Shown one piece after another: positions 32,336 through 40,208 of a stretch of DNA of 48,460 bases. The first letter of the stretch is position 1. Each line of letters opens with the position of its first letter. The position numbers were made by a program, and so were the translations under genes. Under the pieces are notes generated by a model, which saw only the letters and a program-made list of their open reading frames with translations, had not been told where the DNA came from and did not search any database. Source of the DNA: Lujinxingiaceae bacterium (GTDB lineage: Bacteria; Myxococcota_A; Bradymonadia; Bradymonadales; Bradymonadaceae); NCBI GenBank assembly GCA_013697635.1, contig JACCWM010000208.1, forward strand, positions 1 through 48,460. Reading direction: 5' to 3'.

Positions 32336-33043
32336 TCACATGCGAGCGCTGACCGGAATCAGCGCGCCATGAATCGGATCTCCCAGTGGCCCGCTCAGCG
32401 CCACGATGATGCGCGCAAGCGCGTCGGGCGCGACCCAGCGCGCGAACTCGCCGCCGGGCATCGCCTCGCGGTTGGCGGCCGTATCGATGATCGAGGGCAG
32501 CAAGGCGTTGATGTTGATGTCGAAGGCCTTGATCTCCTCGGCGCTCGCGCTGACCAGGGCGTTGAGCGCGGCCTTGGTCGCCGCGTACGGGCCCTCGCCG
32601 GCCGATGGCTTGAGCGTCGACTTGGAGCTGATCAACATGATGCGCCCGTAGTTTCGCGCCTTCATGCCGCCGAGCACCTCGCGCAGCACGAAGAGGCTGG
32701 AGCGCAAGTTGAGGTCGATCAAGAAGTCGATGTCGGCATCGCCCGCCTCCTCGATCTGCAAGTAGCGAAACCCACCCGCACAGTGAACAAGCGTGTCGAT
32801 GCCGCCCAGATCCTGCTCGATCAGCGCGATCGCCTCCTTGACCGCAGCGGCCTGGGTCAGATCGGCGCGCAGCCAACTCAAGGCCTCAAGCTCGCCATCG
32901 GCAACCAGGCCGCCGGACTGCGACGCTGTGTTGATGTCGACGCCGACCACCCGGCAGCCGGCCTCGAGAAATTGCTTGACCACCTCGCGACCTAAGGCGC
33001 CGGCAGCGCCTGTCACGACCACACGTTTTGGCTCGTTGTTCAT
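32336..33043 (-). CDS. Short-chain dehydrogenase/reductase (SDR)
   Basis: This 235-residue protein has a classical SDR Rossmann fold: TGAAGALG (11-18) in the cofactor loop, a following Asp (VDIN, about 36-39) that favours NAD(H) over NADP(H), and ADLT (about 60-63). VHCAGG (86-91) stands where NNAG normally is. The catalytic set includes ISSK (Ser) and YAATK (Tyr and Lys). The loss of the usual NNAG Asn pair is a mild oddity, seen in some divergent SDRs. The substrate cannot be inferred. GAGGTGAT just before the ATG is a near-perfect ribosome-binding site. It is the most upstream of three minus-strand genes (SDR, Cys-rich lipoprotein, upp), but the long gap of 183 bp and the candidate promoter suggest a separate transcript. 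Confidence 0.9.
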   Translation of the reverse strand: MNNEPKRVVVTGAAGALGREVVKQFLEAGCRVVGVDINTASQSGGLVADGELEALSWLRADLTQAAAVKEAIALIEQDLGGIDTLVHCAGGFRYLQIEEAGDADIDFLIDLNLRSSLFVLREVLGGMKARNYGRIMLISSKSTLKPSAGEGPYAATKAALNALVSASAEEIKAFDININALLPSIIDTAANREAMPGGEFARWVAPDALARIIVALSGPLGDPIHGALIPVSARM

Positions 33044-33171
33044 CGGATCACCTCGTTAGTTGGAGTGAACGGCGTTGGTTTTTTGCTCTTACTGTCTGTT
33101 TGCTTAGCTTTATCCTCACACGACGTCCAGCCCAAGCCACGACCGTTCTTTGAAGACGGAGCCCACAAGCC

Positions 33172-34566
33172 ATGTCCACCGGCCCACAAAAGCTCGCCCT
33201 CTGCCTGCTCTTTGCCTTGTTTTTAGGCGGCTGTCCGGGCGCGTGCTCCGGTAAGGCCGCGCCCAATGACGCCAATCGACTCAGCCCGGCGCCCTCCGAG
33301 CTGACGGCGCGCTGGGCTGAGGCCACCCTCAAGCGCAAGGTTGCTCCAAGCTCGCCAACCAGGTCACACACCGGGCTTCGCTACGAGGCCAATGCGCACT
33401 GCCCGCTCACCTACGATTTCGAGGCGACCACGAGCTTCACCAGCGCCGCGCGCCCCGGGCGCCTGAGCAGACCGCAAATCAAACAGACCTTGGGCCGCTT
33501 CGATCTCTTGGCCGATGCGATCGAGCCCACGCAATGGCGCCTCAACAACCGCGCGCTCGGCCAGTACACGGTTCGAAACCAGGTGCGCCAACCCGGCAAG
33601 GAATTCTGGCCTGGCGAGTTGGCCGACGCGATCGTCGAGAACCAACGCCTCGCGCTCGTTGAACTGGGCGAGCCCGGCCAGCTCTGGAGCCGACTCGGTA
33701 CGTTCTCCGGGCTTCAAGTCTTCTTTCCTGCGCTTCCTGACGCCGCAGCGCTCGACGCCATGACCCACTGGGATCTGCGCTTTGCGCCACTGCACGACAG
33801 CCAAGGTCAGGCAAGAACCCCTCGCGCCTTCGATCCGCGCGTCGAAGTGCATCTTGTCGAATGGATTGAGATCGATGGCCACGAAGCCGCCGTGCTCGAC
33901 GCGCGCTACGCCTTTGACGAGACCTACGACGGCGCCGCCAGCGAGAGCATCGTCTTCTTCGGGCGCTATGTGGTCTTGCGCTCCGGTCGCCTGCTCCACG
34001 CCGCATTGTCGCTTCGCCGCGCCCTTCTTCCGCCTCCCGATGAACACGAGGCTGTGCCCATCGAAGTCGCGCAACTAGCCGAGGCCCGCCTGAGCGCGGC
34101 GTGCGACGGGCCCGTGCTCGATGCGATTCCCCACCATGCCAGCCGCACCAAGCTTGCGCTCGACACCTACACCAAGCTCGTCTTCGCCCTCAACGCCGGC
34201 AATCCCGAGCGCGCCGCTGGCTACCTCGCCACCGATCTGATCGCCACCCACGGCGCCGACCAGATCGTGGCTTTGCTGCAACGCCACGTGGCCCACCACG
34301 GCCAGGCGGTGCTGGGCGATCCAGGCTTCTTTGAGCCCGTCGAGATTGACGGCCAGTTCTTGCGCTTTCGCATCGTCGGGCGCGCCGAAAACTTTCCCGA
34401 CGCAAGCCACAGCGCGGTCACCGTGATCAACCAGGTCACGATCGAGGAGATCGACGGCGCCATGAGCATCCTGGCCATTGGCTCGACCAGCATCCAAAAC
34501 TCCGAGCAGTGGAACGTGCTCGAAATCTCGGCGCGCAACCTCTACTCGCCGGCCCAGCCACAATAG
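33172..34566 (+). CDS. Lipoprotein of unknown function
   Basis: This 464-residue protein has a typical lipoprotein signal (LFLGGC, Cys21), then a Pro/Ser-rich stretch and about 400 residues of mixed alpha/beta sequence with few cysteines. I recognise no family. The last 130 residues (from TYTKLVFALNAGNPERAAGYL) have the helix-then-strands flavour of NTF2/SnoaL-like folds, which is only a suggestion. The middle part has regular aromatic-rich strands (VHLVEWIEIDGHEAAVLDAR). It is divergent from the SDR gene (128 bp between starts) and its stop is 2 bp from the end of the opposing zinc-ribbon kinase-like gene. Location at the inner or outer membrane, facing the periplasm, is inferred from the signal. 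Confidence 0.7.
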   Translation: MSTGPQKLALCLLFALFLGGCPGACSGKAAPNDANRLSPAPSELTARWAEATLKRKVAPSSPTRSHTGLRYEANAHCPLTYDFEATTSFTSAARPGRLSRPQIKQTLGRFDLLADAIEPTQWRLNNRALGQYTVRNQVRQPGKEFWPGELADAIVENQRLALVELGEPGQLWSRLGTFSGLQVFFPALPDAAALDAMTHWDLRFAPLHDSQGQARTPRAFDPRVEVHLVEWIEIDGHEAAVLDARYAFDETYDGAASESIVFFGRYVVLRSGRLLHAALSLRRALLPPPDEHEAVPIEVAQLAEARLSAACDGPVLDAIPHHASRTKLALDTYTKLVFALNAGNPERAAGYLATDLIATHGADQIVALLQRHVAHHGQAVLGDPGFFEPVEIDGQFLRFRIVGRAENFPDASHSAVTVINQVTIEEIDGAMSILAIGSTSIQNSEQWNVLEISARNLYSPAQPQ

Positions 34567-34568
34567 CC

Positions 34569-37124
34569 TCAGTCAAACGCCACGACTTTGTCTTCGCCGT
34601 GGCGGCTGCTCAAGCTCGTGACACGCTCGAGCAAACGTTGTCGCTGCTGCCAGAACACGTCGAGACGAACCTTCTCGTTGGCGCTCGCCTGCGGGAACAA
34701 TATCGCGTCGACGAGCGGCCGACGCATCAATTCCAATGAGCTCAAAGTCGACGCGCTAAAACGCGTGACCCACTCAAAGCGCGTCTGCACGCGCTGCATC
34801 GGTTGAAACTGAAAACCCGCTCCATTATCGATCGAGACGAACTCACCGTTGGCAAAGTGGTTGTTTACGCCGTAGAAATCCTCGACCAGGCTGAAGCGAT
34901 CGTGGTTGTTCGTCAGATAGTCGAAGACCAGCAACGACGAGATTTGGCGCGCCATCGACGCTGTGTCGGCCTCGGCGCGCTCGCGCATGATCCCGTTGTA
35001 GAGTTGGCCGTTGCGATAGATCCGAAGCGCGCGGATCGACTGTTCGAGAGGCTGCTCGAGCAGCGTTTTGTCGGCATCGACATCGAGCCAGGGCTGCCAG
35101 ATCTCGTGGTACTCGATCGGCCAGTGCACATAGCGCACAACCCACTCCTTGAGCGTGCCGTAGAGATAGTCGGCCACGACACCGTCCGGGCCCGGCTCGC
35201 GCACCCAGATCAAATCGCCGAAGCGCTCGGCGTAGCGGCGTTGGTTGTCGGTATCGACGCGTGCATAGAGCGCGTCAAAGTCGGCACGACTGATGCGCGC
35301 CGGCCGGTTTTGCGGCACCTTGAAGTGGCAGACCATGATCTCGCACAGATAGTAGGCCGCGATCTCTGCGCGCCACCAGTCCTCCCAGTCGCGCTGCGCC
35401 GGCTTGAAGGCGTAGACGTTCTGGCCGCCGCGCGTCAGCCGCAACGAAATCGAGCGGCCGCCGCCCAGCGCGCGCAGCTCATCGACCATCTCGTCGACGC
35501 CGAGGGTGACCACCTGGTAGCGAAGCGCCGGGTCTGCGCGCAGGCTCTGATCGAAGATCGCCTGTTTGTCGGCGCTCGGCCCGCTGCGCCCGAACTCCTC
35601 GATGACGATCTCTCGCGCGCGCCTCGCTGATCCCTGATCCACCAAGCCCTGGGCAATCTGCATCGGCGAGACACGCGTCGAGGCGGAGACGGCCTCGGAG
35701 GCCACGGCGATCGCCGACCACACCGCGCGCAGCTCGGCCATGCTCGCCGGCGGTGGCTCGTTGGCCAGCGGCTCGACGACGGCCACGGGCCGATCGCTCT
35801 CCAGCAACGCCACCGCGCGCTCAGCGGCCAGATGCGCACGCACCGCCAGGGCGCTCAGCGCCGCGAGCGCGACGAGCAGGCCGACCACCACCAACACCCG
35901 CGCCGTGCTCGCCCGCGTGGGCGCATCCGCCGGCACGACAGTCGCTGGCGCCACAGGCTCAGGCGCGCTTGCAATCGCAGCGGCTTTCGGCGCTGGCGCC
36001 TTGACCCCATGCGCCCTGACCGGCGTCGAAACGCGCGCTCGCCGCTGCTTCGGTACACTCCGCGCGCTCGGCGCCTCGGCCGGCGCCGGGATCGCCACCT
36101 TGGAGAGCACATCGACGAGGCTTGCCGCGATCGCATGGCGCACGCGCTCGAAGATCGGATGCTCATCGATCGGAGTCCACGGTCCGTCCGCCTCGGCGAT
36201 CTCGTCTGCGACGACCCAGATCCCGGCCCGAAACAGCGCCACCAGCCCCGCATAGTCGATCGAGTCGTAGATCACCTCGCCAGCGCGAATTCGATACTTG
36301 CCCGCCCTGGCCACCGTCTCGCTGGCCGCTGGGCTCGTCGGCAACGGCGCAACCACCGGCGCCGGCGCAATTGCTGCTGGCGGCAGCGGCGGCGGCAGGG
36401 AAATCACCGTCTCCCGGGTCGCCTCCTCCGCCGCGTCAACAGGCACAGGCGTCGCCACTTTCTTTCGCGCCGCCGCAGGAGCAGGCAGGCGCCCGCTGTC
36501 GGCAGGCTCGAGCACGTCGATGACGCCCTCGACCAGATCGTCGAGCACCTCGTCGACGTCAAAGGAGATCGGCGCAGGCAACGGCAGCGCATCGGGCGCT
36601 GGCCCACGCGGGCGTTTGGTCTGCAGTTGTTTGAGCAGCGCCGTGGCCAGCGGCCGAACGTCATCGGGCTTATCGGTCTCCGGCAGCCGCGCTGTGGCCC
36701 GCGGACCGAAAACGCCCAGGTTCTTGATCGCCGGGCTGAGCGCCGCGTCCTCGGCCGCCGCCACGGGCCGAAACCGATCCTGCAAGGGCGCCGCAGCCTG
36801 CGCGGGCGAAGCCACCTCGGGCACGACCCGTTGGCTGCGATTGAACACCGTGTCATGGCTGATCCGGGCCCAGCCCCGCTCTTCGTTCGAAGACGAGGGC
36901 AACGGCGACGACGCGCTCGCCACCGGAATCGACGTCTGGCATCCCGGGCAGGGCACCGAAGACAGCGCCACGCCCTTGCCGCGCGGCGTCAGCCGGAATT
37001 GGGCCTGACACCCCGGACACCGCAACACCACGGCCTGGGGAACCTGCTCGGACACGAAGGACGACTCACTTGCCTTGCGATGATCAATGGATTCGCCTGA
37101 AACCAAATCCGACGCCAGCTTCAA
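34569..37124 (-). CDS. Zinc-ribbon, single-pass membrane protein with Fam20C/Four-jointed-like kinase domain
   Basis: This protein has up to 851 residues. CPGCQ and CPGCQ (Cys 36, 39, 59, 62) form an MJ0042-type zinc ribbon. A disordered Pro/Ala-rich stretch contains a GYF_2-like element (277-325, YRIRAGEVIYDSIDYAG). One transmembrane helix (409-430) follows a basic, Pro-rich segment, so the C-terminal 420 residues should lie in the periplasm. That part resembles secreted kinases of the Fam20C/Four-jointed type: VYAFKP (Lys574), an acidic helix (AEIAAYYL, Glu587), FDYLTNNHDR (734-743, catalytic Asp) and VSIDNGAGF (763-771, metal-binding Asp766). A distant PI3/PI4-kinase-like fold is the alternative. 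The upstream boundary uses a TTG at 37124 and is uncertain; a start nearer the zinc ribbon is possible. The DUF3137 gene is 60 bp upstream on the same strand. Confidence 0.72.
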   Translation of the reverse strand: MKLASDLVSGESIDHRKASESSFVSEQVPQAVVLRCPGCQAQFRLTPRGKGVALSSVPCPGCQTSIPVASASSPLPSSSNEERGWARISHDTVFNRSQRVVPEVASPAQAAAPLQDRFRPVAAAEDAALSPAIKNLGVFGPRATARLPETDKPDDVRPLATALLKQLQTKRPRGPAPDALPLPAPISFDVDEVLDDLVEGVIDVLEPADSGRLPAPAAARKKVATPVPVDAAEEATRETVISLPPPLPPAAIAPAPVVAPLPTSPAASETVARAGKYRIRAGEVIYDSIDYAGLVALFRAGIWVVADEIAEADGPWTPIDEHPIFERVRHAIAASLVDVLSKVAIPAPAEAPSARSVPKQRRARVSTPVRAHGVKAPAPKAAAIASAPEPVAPATVVPADAPTRASTARVLVVVGLLVALAALSALAVRAHLAAERAVALLESDRPVAVVEPLANEPPPASMAELRAVWSAIAVASEAVSASTRVSPMQIAQGLVDQGSARRAREIVIEEFGRSGPSADKQAIFDQSLRADPALRYQVVTLGVDEMVDELRALGGGRSISLRLTRGGQNVYAFKPAQRDWEDWWRAEIAAYYLCEIMVCHFKVPQNRPARISRADFDALYARVDTDNQRRYAERFGDLIWVREPGPDGVVADYLYGTLKEWVVRYVHWPIEYHEIWQPWLDVDADKTLLEQPLEQSIRALRIYRNGQLYNGIMRERAEADTASMARQISSLLVFDYLTNNHDRFSLVEDFYGVNNHFANGEFVSIDNGAGFQFQPMQRVQTRFEWVTRFSASTLSSLELMRRPLVDAILFPQASANEKVRLDVFWQQRQRLLERVTSLSSRHGEDKVVAFD

Positions 37125-37184
37125 GTGTTACCAGTTTTCGAGCCAAAACCAAGAAATCGCGCGGGTTTGGCAGCGAAATAGAGA

Positions 37185-38291
37185 TCAAAACGCGCCAGGA
37201 GGAGTCGCCAGCGCGTTGACGTTCAACTCGTCGACCACCCCGAGCGCAAATTGCAGATCCTCGAAGAACACCTCGATATGCGCACTCTGGGTAAAGGGGC
37301 GAAACGGATCCGGCTCGAAGAGATCTTGATGATAGCGCCGCGCAAAGTAGAACTTCGATCCCACAAACGAGATATGAACCGCATTGTCGCCCGAGGTGCC
37401 CTCCAGCTCGTCGACGGCCGCGGCGATCGCGCTCGTGCGCTCTTTGGGCGCCTGGCCACGACGAAATTGCAACACCCGCTCAACCAGCCCCGGAGTCAGC
37501 ACGAGCAGCGCCTCGCTCTCGCGCGTGCTGTAGATCTGAAACTGGGCGTCGAACTCCGGGATCCCCAGCAATACCTCGACCAGGGGCTGATGAACCGAGA
37601 GTCGCGCCAGCCAGGGCGCAAACATCGCTTGCGTAAGCTGCGCCCGTGTCGTCGGTAAACCGTCTCCGATCGGCGCGCGCCGCGGCAACAGGATCGTAAA
37701 CCCTTGCAGCGGCCGATGAAAATCGGCCACAAAGTACAAGCCCTTGTGAATCAGGACCGTCTGCGCGCTGGTGATGTTGCCATTCTTTCTGTTTGGGGTC
37801 TGCACCACATTGCTCGCTTTGAGCTCGCACACTTCAAAGCGCGTCTGGCCAATGCGCCCGCGAATCAGATCCTCGCCCTGGTAATCACTGGGCACTATCT
37901 GAAAGATCCCGCTCCTGTTGAAGTCCTCGATCGCGATCCGGCCGTTGGGCTGGTAGACCAGACTCGGATCGATGAACTGGACCAGCGGCGAGATCACCTC
38001 GCGTTTGAAATCATCCCGAAAACTGCCGCCAAAAACGGTATTCTTGGCCGTGGCCACCCCGTAGTAAGCCAGGAAAGCGAAGACGAAGGGAAAAAAACAC
38101 GAGCAACCACTGGAGGTCCATATGAACATCAAGACGATGCTCACCAGCGACAGCAACAGAGCGCCGCCGATGATCGCTGCCTTGATCAAGTTGTAGCGGG
38201 CCACCTGCTCCAGGCGCCGCTGCTCGAGCGTGGCAAGCGGGGCGGCCAGGCGTCGCTCGATGAACTCGTGCAGATCTTGGGTGGATCGCAT
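37185..38291 (-). CDS. DUF3137-family membrane protein
   Basis: This 368-residue protein has a helical, basic N-terminal part, two close transmembrane segments (about 38-60 and 62-80; LLSLVSIVLMFIW and FFPFVFAFLAYYGVA) and a cytoplasmic region of about 280 residues. The conserved DUF3137 blocks are visible: FKREVISPLVQFIDPSLVY, then FNRSGIF, the block YQGEDLIRGRIGQTRFEVCEL, and FHRPLQGFTILLPRR further on. The family has no known biochemical function; it occurs in diverse bacteria as a probable membrane-anchored sensor or scaffold. The ATG at 38291 has AGAGG upstream and is preferred over an earlier in-frame start. It lies immediately upstream of the zinc-ribbon/kinase-like gene on the same strand, so the two could act together. 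Confidence 0.82.
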   Translation of the reverse strand: MRSTQDLHEFIERRLAAPLATLEQRRLEQVARYNLIKAAIIGGALLLSLVSIVLMFIWTSSGCSCFFPFVFAFLAYYGVATAKNTVFGGSFRDDFKREVISPLVQFIDPSLVYQPNGRIAIEDFNRSGIFQIVPSDYQGEDLIRGRIGQTRFEVCELKASNVVQTPNRKNGNITSAQTVLIHKGLYFVADFHRPLQGFTILLPRRAPIGDGLPTTRAQLTQAMFAPWLARLSVHQPLVEVLLGIPEFDAQFQIYSTRESEALLVLTPGLVERVLQFRRGQAPKERTSAIAAAVDELEGTSGDNAVHISFVGSKFYFARRYHQDLFEPDPFRPFTQSAHIEVFFEDLQFALGVVDELNVNALATPPGAF

Positions 38292-38411
38292 CAACCGCCT
38301 CTCGATGAGCGCAACCGTGAATTTTCTTTGTAATACCAAGCGCTTTGTGGTGATCTTCGCGCACTCGCAGCCGCTGTATTATGGCAACACCTTAGCCCAA
38401 GAGCATCGCAC

Positions 38412-40130
38412 ATGAAACAAGCCTTCGTCCTGCTCGTCATAATTTTGCTGGCCGGCGCGATCGGCTGCTCGCCGGCCTCGTCAAACCGCACGCCGACAGG
38501 CGACGCCGACGGCAGCGTCGAGCACGACGCGCTCGACGCCGCCGTCGAACACGACGCGCACGACGCGCACGAGCTCCAAGACGCCGATACAAGCCCCGAG
38601 GACGCCGCCCTCAGCGCGACGATCACCGCGCGCCTGGTCGCGGTCGACTGGGGTTTGGGCGCCAGCGTCGAAGATCCCGCGACTCAGATCGTCTTTCAGG
38701 CCGACGCCAGCGGGCGATTTCGCGCACGCTTCACCTGGCCGCCCGGCGTGCACCGGCTCGTGCTCAGCGTCGAGGAAGAGGTCTACGGCCTCCAAGGCGG
38801 CCTGATTGAGGGTCTGGCCCGCGACTCGACGCCGATGTGGCCGGGCACCGAGCAGCGCGCTCGAAGCGAGTCCGTCGCGATCTTTAGCGCGACCAGCGAG
38901 CAGGTCGAGCTCTCGACCAACCTTCAAAACCTGACGATTGTGCGGCTCCACACGGCCGAATCGGCCCGGCTCGACGCCCTTCCCGGCTCGGCCAACGTCG
39001 GCGCGCTCTTCGACACCGCCCTCAGCGCGCTGGCCACACAGGGCCAGGATCCATACCAGGTCGTCGTCACACTGATGCACGGCCTCTTCGAGGCGGGCGC
39101 CGCACCTTTGACCACCGAGCGCGGCACCTTCTTCATCGCGCCGGGCAGCGACGAGGAGGCCGCCGTCGAGGTGCGTGGCAGCTTCAGCGACTGGCAGCAA
39201 AACGATCAAACCCGCCTGGTCAAAATCTTAGGCCGGCTCTGGGGCCGCTACATACCCCTTGGCGATGAGCACCATCAGTACAAGATCGTCTTCAACGACG
39301 GCGCCGCCTGGTTCACCGACCTCTCCAACCGCCACATCGTCTGGGACGGCATTAACCCCAACACCATCGGCGCCTTCAACTCGGTCGCCAACCCGGCCAG
39401 CCGCGCTCAGAGTGTGGGCCGCACCGTCTGGCTTCGCAGCGTTCACAGCCCTGAGCTTGGCAACCAGCGCGACGTCTACGTGCACCTGCCACCCGACTAC
39501 GACCGAGCGCCCACCAGGCGCTATCCCGTGCTCTACGTACACGACGGCAACGAGAGCATCGTGCGCTCGCAGTTTCACGAGGTGGCCGACGCCTGGGCCA
39601 CCACCGATGCCACGCGCGCGATTATCCTGGTCTTTGTCGCCCTGCCCTCCCAGGATCTGCGCATGGCCGAGTACACTGTCGCCAGCAACGGCGCGCGCGG
39701 CAGCGACCATGCGCGCTTTCTCAACGACACGCTCGTTCCGCTGATCGACACCAACTTTCGCACGCGCACCGACCGAGGCGCGCGCGGACTGGTCGGCGCA
39801 AGCCTCGGTGGCCTGATCTCGTTTTGGACGGCCGCCCAGCACCCCGAAAGTTTTGGCTTCACGGCCGGAATGTCCTCCTCGTTCTTCTGGCACGACGAGA
39901 TCATGCGCCAGACCATCACAGAGCTCGGCTGCCAAAATGTGCGCTACTACCTCGACAGCGGCTCGCCTGCCGACAACTCCGTGTCGACCGCCGCCATGCG
40001 CGACACTCTGGTCGCGCTCGACTGCCAGCACCGCTATGAGCGCGAAGACGGCGCCACCCATGACTGGCATTTTTGGAAAGGCCGCTTTCCCAATGTGCTC
40101 GAGAGCTTCAAATTGAGCTTCGCGCCCTGA
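38412..40130 (+). CDS. Lipoprotein esterase (Fes/enterochelin-esterase-like) with CBM48-like domain
   Basis: This 572-residue protein has a lipobox (AIGC, Cys19), then a His/Asp-rich linker (EHDALDAAVEHDAHDAHE). A beta-sandwich around residues 255-325, marked VEVRGSFSDWQ and HQYKIVFNDGAAWFTD, looks like the CBM48/Iso-amylase N-like module that often precedes such esterases. The alpha/beta-hydrolase domain (about 340-572) contains YPVLYVHDG, the nucleophile elbow GASLGGL (Ser), YYLDSGSPADNS (Asp) and THDWHFW (His), the putative-esterase family (PF00756) layout. It would hydrolyse an ester outside the cytoplasm; siderophore, acyl-sugar or feruloyl esters are all possible. A TATTAT element 30 bp before the ATG may be a -10 box but lacks a good -35. 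Confidence 0.87.
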   Translation: MKQAFVLLVIILLAGAIGCSPASSNRTPTGDADGSVEHDALDAAVEHDAHDAHELQDADTSPEDAALSATITARLVAVDWGLGASVEDPATQIVFQADASGRFRARFTWPPGVHRLVLSVEEEVYGLQGGLIEGLARDSTPMWPGTEQRARSESVAIFSATSEQVELSTNLQNLTIVRLHTAESARLDALPGSANVGALFDTALSALATQGQDPYQVVVTLMHGLFEAGAAPLTTERGTFFIAPGSDEEAAVEVRGSFSDWQQNDQTRLVKILGRLWGRYIPLGDEHHQYKIVFNDGAAWFTDLSNRHIVWDGINPNTIGAFNSVANPASRAQSVGRTVWLRSVHSPELGNQRDVYVHLPPDYDRAPTRRYPVLYVHDGNESIVRSQFHEVADAWATTDATRAIILVFVALPSQDLRMAEYTVASNGARGSDHARFLNDTLVPLIDTNFRTRTDRGARGLVGASLGGLISFWTAAQHPESFGFTAGMSSSFFWHDEIMRQTITELGCQNVRYYLDSGSPADNSVSTAAMRDTLVALDCQHRYEREDGATHDWHFWKGRFPNVLESFKLSFAP

Positions 40131-40208
40131 AGTGCTCGCGCTCACGGCGCCGATCGCCTACCCTTGACGTGGCAAGCTGCGAGCACCCCACTGTGGATTA
40201 AGGATGAG

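Noticed and set aside
37112-37124. Exact start codon of the zinc-ribbon kinase-like gene
   Set aside because: The most upstream codon is TTG without a clear ribosome-binding site, and several later starts are possible, so no site was annotated.
38377-38382. TATTAT as -10 box for the esterase gene
   Set aside because: No acceptable -35 at 16-18 bp distance; kept only as a remark in the gene entry.
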